Assembly (NCBI RefSeq): GCF_001429395.1
Contig: NZ_LMJT01000007.1
Location: 62,001 to 126,000, forward strand
Length of the DNA: 64,000 nucleotides
Origin: Allobosea sp. Root381
GTDB lineage: Bacteria; Pseudomonadota; Alphaproteobacteria; Rhizobiales; Beijerinckiaceae
Direction: 5' to 3'
Under the pieces are notes generated by a model. The model did no database searches, had not been told where the DNA came from, and was given only the letters and a program-made list of their open reading frames with translations. Made by a program: the position numbers and the translations under genes. Within the stretch, counting starts at the first letter, position 1; the number at the start of each line of letters is the position of its first letter. This document shows, one piece after another, positions 19,987 through 28,380 of the stretch.

Positions 19987-20035
19987 GAGCCTGATGCCGT
20001 CCGAAAAACAGTTTCCACTTTTCGGCATCATGCTC
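19987..20035. repeat. REP-like palindrome typical of Rhizobiales
   Basis: The arm GAGCCTGATGCCG (19987-19999) pairs with CGGCATCATGCTC (20023-20035), with one mismatch. The interior GAAAAACAGTTTCCACTTTTC is itself partly self-complementary. From memory, GAAAAGTGGAAAC flanked by ATCATGCTC is a very common rhizobial intergenic repeat. It lies between the NDUFS4-like gene and tRNA-Arg. Confidence 0.6.
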
Positions 20036-20072
20036 TGAGCAGCCGACCGCGGAGGCTTTCGCCTTCGCCTTC

Positions 20073-20149
20073 GGGCCCGTAGCTCAGCTGGATAGAGCAG
20101 CAGCCTTCTAAGCTGCTGGTCGCAGGTTCGAATCCTGCCGGGCTCGCCA
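20073..20149 (+). tRNA. tRNA-Arg (UCU)
   Basis: This is a 77-base cloverleaf with encoded CCA. The acceptor GGGCCCG pairs with CGGGCTC (20139-20145, one G-T), the D-arm is AGCTCAGCTGGATAGAGC, the anticodon loop CTTCTAA has anticodon TCT, and the T-arm holds GGTTCGAATCC. The discriminator is G. It decodes the rare AGA codon (and AGG by wobble). Confidence 0.96.
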
Positions 20150-20493
20150 TTTTTCTTCTCTGCGGTTGGGGCGTGCTAGGCCTCTTCGGTTGGCAGCGGC
20201 AGTGCCACAAGCGCCGTCGGCGCCGAGCTCTCGGTCCTCGCCGTTCCATCTGCGCCGCCGACCATAGCGGCGGCGAAGCATCAGGCTAGCAACGCCGCCG
20301 CGAGCTGTGATGTCGGGCTTCCGCTTGCCGCGACGCAGCATGCGGCGTAAACCGCGCCGGCAGCCGTTTCGGCGGCTTCGCCTTGATCACGCCCGAAAGG
20401 CCCGTCATCGCGGCGCCGGTTTTCGGGAATAGCCGGTCCCCCATTTCCGGCCTTCAGGACAGGCGCGGCCGGGCCGGGCCTTGAGGATGCATA
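20150..20493. other. Gene-free stretch between tRNA-Arg and the ArnT-type gene
   Basis: The 344 bases contain no ORF with convincing start and coding character, no tRNA-like fold and no strong palindrome. The promoter of the following glycosylation operon should lie here, but no clear -35/-10 pair is seen. Confidence 0.5.
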
Positions 20494-22182
20494 ATGCCGT
20501 CGCTCAGCCCCGCGCTTGACCGCCTCGCAGCTCTGGCTTCCGCCAGCCATGCCCGCGCCTGCGCGCTGCTCGTCCTGCTGTCTCTCGCCGCCTTCCTGCC
20601 GGGCTTCCACACATTGCAGCCGCTCGATCGCGACGAGCCCCGCTTCGCCCAGGCGAGCAAGCAGATGCTGGAGACGCACGACTTCGTCGATATCCGCTTC
20701 CAAGACGAGGCGCGGCACAAGAAGCCGGTCGGAATCTACTGGCTTCAGAGCGCGACGGTAGCCGCAGGCGAAGTGCTAGGCGTGCCGGAGGCGCGCACGC
20801 AGATCTGGCTCTATCGCATCCCCTCGCTGGTCGGCGCGATCGCGACCGTGCTGTTGAGCTACTGGGCGCTGCTGGCCTTCGTCGGCCCCCGTCAGGCCCT
20901 TCTCGGCGCCGCGTTGATGGCCGGCGCTGTCCTTCTCGGCGTCGAGGCGCGGATCGCCAAGACCGATGCGCTGCTCGCCGCCTGCGCCGTCGCGACGATG
21001 GGAGCTCTGGCAAGGACCTGGCTCGACTGGACCCGTTCGCTCGCCTTCGTGCCGAGTTCGCGCAACTGGCTCGTCTTCTGGGGAGCGACCGCGCTCGGCC
21101 TGCTGCTCAAGGGCCCGATCGTTCCGATGGTCTGGGGCCTCGCCATTCTCGTGCTGAGCGTCCGCGAGCGCAGCTTCCGCTGGCTGGCGCCGCTGCGCTT
21201 CGGCCGGGGCCTGCTGCTTTGCCTGATCGTCGTGCTGCCCTGGTTCGTCGCGATCATGATGAAGAGCGGTGGCAGCTTTCTCGCCGACAGCGTCGGGCAG
21301 GACATGCTCGGCAAGGTCGCCGAGGGGCAGGAGAAGCATTGGGGTCCGCCCGGCCTCTACATGCTGATCTTCTTCGGCACCTACTGGCCGGCGGCTGCCT
21401 TCGCCGCGATGGCCGTGCCGTTCGCCTGGGTACGGCGGCGCGAGCCCCAGGTGCTCTTCCTGCTTGCCTGGATCGTCCCCTCCTGGCTCGTCTTCGAGGC
21501 GGTGCCGACCAAGCTGCCGCATTACGTGCTGCCGCTCTATCCTGCCGTGACCGCCCTTCTCATGCTCGCGCTGGTGAATGGCGGCATCGACCGCTTCCGC
21601 CGTGGGGCTGTGGCGACGGCGCTGCTGGTGATGCTGGTGCCGCTCGCTCTGATCCTGGTCATCGTCGGGGCGAACTGGACGCTCGACGGCACTTTGCCCT
21701 ATAGCGCGCTGCCCTTCCTGCTGCTGACGCTCATCGTCGGCGCCGGCGTCGTCTCGGCCTTCCGCCGCAGCGATTTCGAAGGGGCGCTCTGGCGCTGCGT
21801 GCTGGCGAGCCTGCTGCTCGGCATCGGCGTCTACGGGTTCGCGATCGAGAGCCTGCGCTCGTTGAAGCTGTCGCCCCGGCTGGCAGAGGCGGCGCGCTCG
21901 GTCGGCTGTACCGATCCGGCCGTGATGACGGTCGGCTATCGCGAGCCGAGCCTGGTCTTTCTGACGGGCACAAACCTCGCGATGGGGAACGACGGTGCGG
22001 CTGCCGCCGCGTTTCTGGCCGAGCCCGGCTGCCGCATCGCCTTCGTCGAGGCGCGTCACGCGGCCGGGTTCCAGAACGCCATCGCCCAATCGGGGCTGGC
22101 ACCGCGGCAGTTCACCATGATCCGCGGCTTCAACCTGAATGGCGGTCGACGACTCGAAATGGCGGTCTATGCCCGCCCATGA
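20494..22182 (+). CDS. ArnT/PMT-type lipid-linked sugar transferase
   Basis: This 562-residue GT-C membrane transferase resembles ArnT (aminoarabinose to lipid A) and the rhizobial Rgt galacturonosyltransferases. After the first helix comes the periplasmic catalytic loop LDRDEPRFA with the DE pair, followed by KKPVGIYWLQ. About eleven more hydrophobic segments run to about residue 450, and a small periplasmic C-terminal domain closes the protein. It should use a polyprenyl-phosphate sugar as donor on the periplasmic side. Downstream lie the GT2 enzyme that would make that donor and a LAB_N protein. The sugar (GalA, Ara4N or hexose) cannot be read from sequence alone. Confidence 0.85.
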   Translation: MPSLSPALDRLAALASASHARACALLVLLSLAAFLPGFHTLQPLDRDEPRFAQASKQMLETHDFVDIRFQDEARHKKPVGIYWLQSATVAAGEVLGVPEARTQIWLYRIPSLVGAIATVLLSYWALLAFVGPRQALLGAALMAGAVLLGVEARIAKTDALLAACAVATMGALARTWLDWTRSLAFVPSSRNWLVFWGATALGLLLKGPIVPMVWGLAILVLSVRERSFRWLAPLRFGRGLLLCLIVVLPWFVAIMMKSGGSFLADSVGQDMLGKVAEGQEKHWGPPGLYMLIFFGTYWPAAAFAAMAVPFAWVRRREPQVLFLLAWIVPSWLVFEAVPTKLPHYVLPLYPAVTALLMLALVNGGIDRFRRGAVATALLVMLVPLALILVIVGANWTLDGTLPYSALPFLLLTLIVGAGVVSAFRRSDFEGALWRCVLASLLLGIGVYGFAIESLRSLKLSPRLAEAARSVGCTDPAVMTVGYREPSLVFLTGTNLAMGNDGAAAAAFLAEPGCRIAFVEARHAAGFQNAIAQSGLAPRQFTMIRGFNLNGGRRLEMAVYARP

Positions 22183-22258
22183 GGCCGAAACCCGAAGTTC
22201 CTTGCCCTGCTGGCCTTCCTGACGCAGGTTGCGGGCCGTTTTGCCGGAAGATGCTCCG

Positions 22259-23023
22259 TTGACCGATCCGTCCTCTCCGCCCGAACCATCCTCCTCCACG
22301 CCTGTGATCAGCGTCGTCGTGCCCGTGCGCAACGAGGTCGGCAATGTCGGGCCGCTGCTGGCGGACATCGAGAAGGCCTGCGAACCGCTCGGCGCCTTCG
22401 AAGTGGTCTACGTCAATGACGGCTCGAGCGACGGCACCGCCGCGGCGCTGGCGGAACTAGAAGCGAGCCGGCCCTGGCTTCGCATCGTCACGCATGCGCA
22501 ATCCTGCGGGCAGAGCGCGGCCGTCCGCAGCGGCGTGCGTCAGGCCCGCTCGGCCGTCGTCGCCACGCTGGATGGCGACGGTCAGAACGACCCCGCATTC
22601 CTCCCGGCGATGCTTGCGGCGCTCCAGAAGGCCGGCGCGCAGGTCGGGCTGGTGCAGGGCCAGCGTGTCGGGCGCAAGGATACCGGCTTCAAGAAGCTGC
22701 AGTCGCGTATCGCCAACGGCGTCCGTGGCTGGCTGCTCAAGGACAGCACGCGCGACACCGGCTGCGGGCTGAAATGCTTCCGGCGCGAGGCCTATCTCGC
22801 GCTGCCCTATTTCGACGCGTTGCACCGCTTCATGCCGGCGCTGATGGTGCGCGAAGGCTACATCGTCGAGCATGTCGACGTCAGGGACCGGCCGCGACAC
22901 AGCGGCGTCTCGAATTACGGCTTCTTCGACCGGCTCTGGGTCGGCATCATGGATCTCATCGGGGTGTGGTGGCTGATCCGTCGCCGCCAGCGTATTCCCC
23001 AGATCATCAAGGAGACGCGCTGA
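22259..23023 (+). CDS. GT2 polyprenyl-phosphate glycosyltransferase (ArnC/DPM1/RgtE-like)
   Basis: This 254-residue enzyme of the dolichyl-phosphate-mannose-synthase-like GT2 group has VVVPVRNEVGNV at the N-terminus, YVNDGSSDGT, ATLDGDGQND as the metal-binding DxD region, and DTGCGLKCFRR near residue 170. The C-terminal GIMDLIGVWWL may be a membrane-associating helix. It should transfer a sugar from a nucleotide donor to undecaprenyl or dodecaprenyl phosphate. The start is uncertain: TTG 22259 follows GGAAG, and TTG 22229 would add ten residues. Its stop overlaps the next ATG by one base. Confidence 0.83.
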   Translation: MTDPSSPPEPSSSTPVISVVVPVRNEVGNVGPLLADIEKACEPLGAFEVVYVNDGSSDGTAAALAELEASRPWLRIVTHAQSCGQSAAVRSGVRQARSAVVATLDGDGQNDPAFLPAMLAALQKAGAQVGLVQGQRVGRKDTGFKKLQSRIANGVRGWLLKDSTRDTGCGLKCFRREAYLALPYFDALHRFMPALMVREGYIVEHVDVRDRPRHSGVSNYGFFDRLWVGIMDLIGVWWLIRRRQRIPQIIKETR

Positions 23024-23367
23024 TGCTCGTCGATCTCCAGAACATGATCGGAGACTATTTCCACGAGGTGTTCGTCAACAACATCGACTGGTGGGTTCTC
23101 CTCGGCGTCGTCGCGCAGGGCCTCTTCACCATGCGCTTCGTGGTGCAGTGGCTGGCGAGCGAAAAGGCGCAGCGCTCTGTCGTGCCGATGACGTTCTGGT
23201 GGTTCTCGATCGGTGGGGGGGCGCTGCTGCTCGTCTATGCGCTCTATCGGCGCGACCCCGTCTTCATCGTGGGACAGGGCTTCGGCCTGTTCGTCTATCT
23301 GCGCAACCTGCAATTCGTGCTGCGCGCCCGTGCCCGGGGCGAGGACACCAACGCCGGGCCGGGCTGA
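23023..23367 (+). CDS. Stand-alone LAB_N membrane protein (RgtF-like)
   Basis: This 114-residue protein has three hydrophobic segments. It matches the small 'lipid-A-disaccharide synthase N-terminal' (LAB_N) domain, here without any synthase catalytic part. Conserved-looking pieces are GVVAQGLFTMRFVVQWLASE, VVPMTFWWFSIGG and IVGQGFGLFVYLRNL. Such proteins are often encoded next to ArnC-like GT2 enzymes, and a partner role in forming or flipping the polyprenyl-linked sugar is plausible. ATG 23023 overlaps the GT2 stop (TGATG), so the two are coupled. Confidence 0.82.
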   Translation: MLVDLQNMIGDYFHEVFVNNIDWWVLLGVVAQGLFTMRFVVQWLASEKAQRSVVPMTFWWFSIGGGALLLVYALYRRDPVFIVGQGFGLFVYLRNLQFVLRARARGEDTNAGPG

Positions 23368-23390
23368 AGCCCGGCGCCGGCGATGGCCGT

Positions 23391-24581
23391 TCAGGTCGTA
23401 GCGCGCAGCCGCGCGAAGCCGGCGTCGAGATCCGCCTTGAGGTCCTCAAGGTCTTCGAGGCCGATATGGATGCGGATCGTCGGTCCCTTGAAGCCCGGCT
23501 TCGTGGCCGTGCGATAGGCGCGGCAATCGAAGGGCAGGACGAGGCTCTCATAGCCGCCCCAGGACGCGCCCATCCCGAACAGCGTCAGGCCGTCGAGCAT
23601 CGCAGCCACCGCGTCCATCGACACCGGGGCGAGTTCGATGGCGAAAAGCGACGAGGCGCCGGTGAAGTCGCGCTTCCAGATCGCGTGCCCGGGATCGTCC
23701 GGGAGGGCGGGGTGGAGCACGCGGGCGACCTCGGGTCGCGCCGCCAGCCATTGCGCCATGGCGATCCCGGCCGGCATCTGCTCCTTGAGGCGGATGGCCA
23801 TGGTGCGCATGCCGCGGAGCGTCAGGAAGGCGTCCTCCGGCGCGATGATGATGCCGAGCTGTTCCCAGCTCGCGCGCAGCTGCGCGTAGAGCTCTGGCGT
23901 CCGCGCCGAGACGGTGCCGATCAGCACGTCCGAATGGCCGGCATAATACTTTGTGCCGGCTTGCACCGAGATATCGACGCCGAATCTGTGGCTGTCGAAG
24001 AACAGCGGCGTCGCCCAGGTGTTGTCCATCATCACCAGGATGTCGCGGGCATGGGCGGCGGCGACGATCGCCGGAATGTCCTGCATCTCGAAGGTCTGGG
24101 AGCCGGGCGCCTCGGTCCACACGGCCTTCGTGTTCGGCTTGAACAGGCTTTCGATATCGGCGCCGAGGCCGGGATCGAAATAGCTCGTCTCGATTCCCAT
24201 GCGCTTCAGCATGGTCTCACAGAAATGGCGCGTCGGACGATAGACGCTGTCCGTCACCAGGACGTGATCGCCTGCGGAAAGATGCGCCAGGAAGGGCAGG
24301 GTGCAGGCCAGGAGGCCGGACGGCGTGACGACGGTGCCGGCGCCGCCCTCGATCGTATTGGCTGCCGCGACCAGCGCGTCGATCGTAGGATTCCCTTGCG
24401 TGCCATAGGTATAGCGCGCCTTGCGGGCCAGAAAGTCCTCGGTCGAGGGGTAGACCACCGTGGAGCCGCGCACGATCGGCGGATTGACGAAGCCGTAGCT
24501 GTCGGCGGGGTCGCGCCCGGCCATGACGAGACGGGTTCTTTCGCGAAGGCGCGCGAAGTCGGAAGGAGGCAGCTTTTTCAT
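23391..24581 (-). CDS. metC: Cystathionine beta-lyase-like PLP enzyme
   Basis: This 396-residue member of the Cys/Met-metabolism PLP family would release homocysteine (or another thiol), pyruvate and ammonia from a thioether amino acid. The family features are TYGTQGNPT near residue 55, TPSGLLACTLPF near 85, MMDNTWATPLFFD near 170 (PLP-binding Asp) and the Schiff-base lysine in GTKYYAGHSD near 200. The C-terminal arginine that holds the substrate carboxylate lies in IRIHIGLED. ATG 24581 is chosen over an upstream open stretch because homologues start near there. It faces the LAB_N gene tail to tail and diverges from aapJ. Confidence 0.87.
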   Translation of the reverse strand: MKKLPPSDFARLRERTRLVMAGRDPADSYGFVNPPIVRGSTVVYPSTEDFLARKARYTYGTQGNPTIDALVAAANTIEGGAGTVVTPSGLLACTLPFLAHLSAGDHVLVTDSVYRPTRHFCETMLKRMGIETSYFDPGLGADIESLFKPNTKAVWTEAPGSQTFEMQDIPAIVAAAHARDILVMMDNTWATPLFFDSHRFGVDISVQAGTKYYAGHSDVLIGTVSARTPELYAQLRASWEQLGIIIAPEDAFLTLRGMRTMAIRLKEQMPAGIAMAQWLAARPEVARVLHPALPDDPGHAIWKRDFTGASSLFAIELAPVSMDAVAAMLDGLTLFGMGASWGGYESLVLPFDCRAYRTATKPGFKGPTIRIHIGLEDLEDLKADLDAGFARLRATT

Positions 24582-24841
24582 TGAACCGGGATCGCGAGGG
24601 CGTTTGCGGGGGATGCGGTCAGGCTTGACCACCCCCACAAACTCGCATGTGATGTATGCAGCGAACAAGGGGCGGCGCCGGCGGGGACCCTTGCTTGACG
24701 CTCATGCGGGGCTCTGGCAATCGACGAATGGGACGTCGCTAATTTCCTGTGCAATCGGGTGGGCTCAAGATCCGCCGGCGACGAGACCGACGACGGCCTG
24801 CTGGCCGAGGCGAGCAGGAGACCTTAATGGGAGAGAGTTCG

Positions 24842-25867
24842 ATGAAAAAGTTCATGGCAGCCGCGATCGCTGGGCTCGGCCTCGCGTTCTCGGCTTCGGC
24901 GGTTTCCGCACAGACGCCGACGACGCTGGCGCAGGTCAAGCAGCGCAACATCCTCAACTGTGGCTCGAACACCGGCCTCGCCGGCTTCGGCGTGCCGGAC
25001 GCCCAGGGCAATTGGCAGGGCCTCGATGTCGAGTACTGCCGCGCGATCGCCGCCGCGATCTTCAACGATCCGGCCAAGGTCAAGTTCATCCCGCTTTCGG
25101 CGAAAGACCGCTTCACCGCCCTGCAGTCGGGCGAGGTCGACGTGCTGGTCCGCAACTCGACCTGGACGATGACGCGCGACGCTTCGCTCGGGCTGCTCTT
25201 CACCGGCGTCAACTACTATGACGGCCAGGGCTTCATGGTCCGCAAGAAGCTCGGCGTCACCTCGGCGCTGCAGCTTTCGGGCGCCTCGGTCTGCACCCAG
25301 CAGGGCACCACGACCGAGCTCAACCTCGCCGACTATTTCCGGGCCAATAACCTGAAGTACGAGGTCGTCGCCTTCGCCTCGTCCGACGAGACGGTCAAGG
25401 CCTACGACGCCGGCCGCTGCGATGCCTTCACCACCGACGCGTCCGGCCTCTATGCCGAGCGTCTCAAGCTGACGGCTCCCGACGAGCACATCGTGCTGCC
25501 CGAGATCATCTCGAAGGAGCCGCTCGGCCCCTCGGTCCGCAACAACGATCCGCAGTGGTTCAACCTGGTCAAGTGGGTCCACTTCGCCATGCTGAACGCC
25601 GAGGAACTCGGCGTGACCAAGGCCAATGTCGACGAGATGCTGAAGTCGCCGAATCCGGAGATCAAGCGCCTGCTCGGCACCGAAGGCAAGTTCGGCGAGA
25701 CCATCGGCCTGACCACCGACTGGGCTGTCCGTATCATCAAGCACGTCGGTAATTACGGCGAGTCGTTCGAGAAGAACGTCGGCAGCGGTTCGCTGCTGAA
25801 GATCGCGCGCGGCCAGAACGCGCTCTGGACCAAGGGCGGTCTGCAATACGCCCCGCCGGTGCGCTGA
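24842..25867 (+). CDS. aapJ: General L-amino-acid ABC transporter, binding protein (first copy)
   Basis: This periplasmic amino-acid-binding protein has 341 residues from ATG 24842 (GGGAGAGA just upstream); ATG 24827 after AGGAG would add five residues. A signal peptide ends VSAQ. The SBP_bac_3 fold includes LNCGSNTGLAGFG, GLDVEYCRAIAAA, KDRFTALQSGEVD, CTQQGTTTELNLADYF and RCDAFTTDASGLYAERL, characteristic of the AapJ group. It is followed by a terminator and then by a second, closely similar aapJ. It may be the more abundant product if the terminator limits read-through. Confidence 0.93.
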   Translation: MKKFMAAAIAGLGLAFSASAVSAQTPTTLAQVKQRNILNCGSNTGLAGFGVPDAQGNWQGLDVEYCRAIAAAIFNDPAKVKFIPLSAKDRFTALQSGEVDVLVRNSTWTMTRDASLGLLFTGVNYYDGQGFMVRKKLGVTSALQLSGASVCTQQGTTTELNLADYFRANNLKYEVVAFASSDETVKAYDAGRCDAFTTDASGLYAERLKLTAPDEHIVLPEIISKEPLGPSVRNNDPQWFNLVKWVHFAMLNAEELGVTKANVDEMLKSPNPEIKRLLGTEGKFGETIGLTTDWAVRIIKHVGNYGESFEKNVGSGSLLKIARGQNALWTKGGLQYAPPVR

Positions 25868-25874
25868 GTTACCG

Positions 25875-25908
25875 ACCGGGCGTCGCGAGAGCGGCGCCCG
25901 GTCTTTTT
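25875..25908 (+). terminator. Rho-independent terminator between the two aapJ genes
   Basis: ACCGGGCG (25875-25882) pairs with CGCCCGGT (25895-25902) around a short loop, and the downstream arm runs into TCTTTTT. It lies 8 bases after the first aapJ stop. This would uncouple the first aapJ from the rest of the operon or attenuate read-through. Confidence 0.8.
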
Positions 25909-26027
25909 CCGGGGATGGGCCGTGTATCGGCCCAAAGGAGGGCTTGCCAGGCCGGGGGGCTTGGTCCGGGACTTGCTAGGCAATCGAGAACGGGCAGGAA
26001 CCCGTTCCGCCAACAGGGGAACCAGGC

Positions 26028-27050
26028 ATGCATAAGATTTTCGCTGCGGCGCTCGTCGCCGCCGTCACGACCGTATGCGCGGGGGGCGCGCAGGCACAGA
26101 CCGGGCTGTTGGCCCAGATCAAGGCCAGGGGCAACCTGATTTGCGGCGTCGGCCCCGGCCTCGCCGGATTCGGCATTCCCGACGCCCAAGGCAACTGGAG
26201 CGGGCTCGATGTCGACCTCTGCCGCGCGATCTCGGCCGCGGTCTTCAACGACCCCAGCAAGGTCAAATACATCCCGCTCTCCTCGAAGGATCGCTTCACC
26301 GCCCTTCAATCCGGCGAGGTCGACCTGCTCTCGCGCAACACCACCTGGACAATGTCGCGCGACACCTCGCTCGGCCTGAACTTCGCTGGCGTGAATTACT
26401 ATGACGGCCAGGGCTTCCTCGTTCGCAAGAAGCTCGGCGTCGATTCCGCGCTGAAGTTGGCCGGTGCCTCGGTCTGCACCCAGCAGGGCACCACGACCGA
26501 GCTCAACCTCGCCGACTACTTCCGCGCCAACAACATGAAGTACGAAGTCGTCGCCTTCGGCACCGCCGACGAGACGATCAAGGCCTATGAATCCGGCCGT
26601 TGCGATGCCTTCACGACCGATGCCTCGGGCCTTTACGCCGAGCGCCTGAAGCTCTCGGTTCCGGCCGATCACATCGTGCTGCCCGAGATCATCTCGAAGG
26701 AGCCGCTCGGCCCCGTCGTGCGCCATGGCGACGACAACTGGCTCGACGTCGTGAAATGGACCCACAACGCCATGCTGAACGCCGAGGAACTCGGCATCAC
26801 CAAGGCGAATGCCGACGAGATGCTGAAATCCGACAACCCGGAGATCAAGCGGCTGGTCGGCACCGAGGGCAAGTTCGGCGAGGCGATCGGCCTGCCCAAC
26901 GACTGGGCCTACCGGATCGTCAAGCATGTCGGGAACTACGGCGAGTCGTTCGAGAAGAACGTCGGTAGCAACTCGCTGCTGAAGATCGCACGCGGCCAGA
27001 ACGCGCTCTGGACCAAGGGCGGGCTGCAATACGCCCCGCCGATCCGCTGA
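26028..27050 (+). CDS. aapJ: General L-amino-acid ABC transporter, binding protein (second copy)
   Basis: This 340-residue protein is a close paralogue of the preceding gene. It has a signal peptide (ends AQAQ) and then the same blocks in the same order (GLAGFGIPDAQGNW, KDRFTALQSGEVD, CTQQGTTTELNLADYF, RCDAFTTDASGLY). Differences cluster in the signal region and in stretches such as WTHNAMLNAEELGITK. It is directly upstream of aapQ, M and P and is the binding protein most clearly belonging to that operon. The 127-base gap to aapQ has a GC-rich inverted stretch but no T-run. Confidence 0.93.
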   Translation: MHKIFAAALVAAVTTVCAGGAQAQTGLLAQIKARGNLICGVGPGLAGFGIPDAQGNWSGLDVDLCRAISAAVFNDPSKVKYIPLSSKDRFTALQSGEVDLLSRNTTWTMSRDTSLGLNFAGVNYYDGQGFLVRKKLGVDSALKLAGASVCTQQGTTTELNLADYFRANNMKYEVVAFGTADETIKAYESGRCDAFTTDASGLYAERLKLSVPADHIVLPEIISKEPLGPVVRHGDDNWLDVVKWTHNAMLNAEELGITKANADEMLKSDNPEIKRLVGTEGKFGEAIGLPNDWAYRIVKHVGNYGESFEKNVGSNSLLKIARGQNALWTKGGLQYAPPIR

Positions 27051-27176
27051 CAGGGCGGCGCGGCGCGCGAGCACCGCGCCGTCGCAAAGAACGGCACGGA
27101 CAACAGACGACCGGCGACGGCATTTCAGGCCGTCGTCGGATCGCCGGCCGCAACATCCGATAAAGGGGCCTAACAG

Positions 27177-28370
27177 GTGTCGACCATTCCGATCGAGACG
27201 GCAAAACCGGGCAGGGGCTCGCTGTTCTATGACCCGAGGATCAGAGGCTATGTCTACCAGATCCTCCTGATCGCGGTCGTCGGTTTCCTGATCTGGTCAG
27301 CGGCGTCGAACGCGATCGAGAATCTGCGCGCGCAGAAGATCGCCTCGGGCCTAGGCTTCTGGAACAACGCGGCAGGCTTCGACGTCAACCAGAAGCTCAT
27401 TCCGTTCAGCGCCTCCGGCTCCACCTACGGCCAGGCCTTCTATGTCGGGCTGCTCAACACGCTGCTCGTGGCCTCGATTGGCATCGTGCTGTCGACGTTC
27501 CTCGGATTCTTCGTCGGCGTCGCCAGGCTCTCCCATAACTGGGTGCTGGCGAAACTCGCGATGATCTATGTCGAGGTCATCCGCAACTTGCCGCTGCTGC
27601 TGCAGCTCTTCTTCTGGTACAATGCGGTGCTGAAGCCGCTTCCGGATGCGCGCAACTCGATCGAGTTGCCTGGCAGCATCTTCCTGAATAATCGCGGCCT
27701 GATCCTGCCGAATCCGCAATTCGCGCCCGCTTTCCAGGCCGTGGTGATTGCCTTTTTCATCGCCGTCGTCGCCGCGATCGTTATTTACCGCTGGTCCAAG
27801 AAGCAGCAGGCACGCACCGGCCGGCAATACCCCAACGGCCTGATCACGTTCGGCCTGATCATCGGCGCTCCCCTGCTGGTCTATTTCGCCGCCGGGCAGC
27901 CGCTTTCCTTCGACCTGCCCCAGCAGGGCCGCTTCAACCTTACCGGCGGCCTGCAGATCTTCCCGGAATTCGTGGCGCTCCTGATCGGCCTGACGACCTA
28001 TACGGCCGGCTTCATCGCCGAGGTGGTGCGCGCCGGAATCCTGGCCGTCTCAAGAGGCCAGACGGAGGCCGCCTATGCGCTGGGCCTGCGCCCGGGGCCG
28101 ACGCTGAAGCTCGTCGTGATCCCGCAGGCAATGCGCGTGATCATCCCGCCGCTGACCTCGAACTACCTCAACCTGACCAAGAACTCGTCGCTCGCTGTGG
28201 CGATCGGCTATCCCGACCTGGTCCAGGTCTTCACCGGGACCGTGCTGAACCAGACGGGGCAGGCGGTCGAGGTCGTGGCCATCACCATGGCGGTCTATCT
28301 GACTATCTCGCTCGTGACGTCGCTGTTCATGAACATCTACAACAAGCGCATGGCGCTGGTGGAACGGTGA
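27177..28370 (+). CDS. aapQ: General L-amino-acid ABC transporter, permease AapQ
   Basis: This 397-residue inner-membrane permease has the HisM/GlnP-type fold. Transmembrane segments start near residue 20 and are followed by a long periplasmic insertion typical of AapQ. The C-terminal core holds the EAA-like loop in SRGQTEAAYALGLRPG, which contacts the ATPase, followed by VVIPQAMRVIIPPLTSNYLNLTKN. GTG 27177 is the start, with CAGG just upstream. It pairs with AapM to form the channel. Confidence 0.93.
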   Translation: MSTIPIETAKPGRGSLFYDPRIRGYVYQILLIAVVGFLIWSAASNAIENLRAQKIASGLGFWNNAAGFDVNQKLIPFSASGSTYGQAFYVGLLNTLLVASIGIVLSTFLGFFVGVARLSHNWVLAKLAMIYVEVIRNLPLLLQLFFWYNAVLKPLPDARNSIELPGSIFLNNRGLILPNPQFAPAFQAVVIAFFIAVVAAIVIYRWSKKQQARTGRQYPNGLITFGLIIGAPLLVYFAAGQPLSFDLPQQGRFNLTGGLQIFPEFVALLIGLTTYTAGFIAEVVRAGILAVSRGQTEAAYALGLRPGPTLKLVVIPQAMRVIIPPLTSNYLNLTKNSSLAVAIGYPDLVQVFTGTVLNQTGQAVEVVAITMAVYLTISLVTSLFMNIYNKRMALVER

Positions 28371-28380
28371 GGGCGCAGGC

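Noticed and set aside
20776-22368. Minus-strand open frame of 530 codons over the ArnT-type gene
   Set aside because: The plus strand has clear family motifs and membrane segments; the minus frame is a charged, motif-free mirror.
24661-24720. TTGACG as an aapJ promoter -35 box
   Set aside because: No acceptable -10 hexamer lies 16-18 bases downstream, and no sigma-54 GG-N10-GC pair was found, so no promoter is listed.
27054-27090. GC-rich inverted stretch after the second aapJ as a terminator
   Set aside because: There is no T-run and aapQ must be transcribed through it; it may be only a GC-rich dyad by chance.
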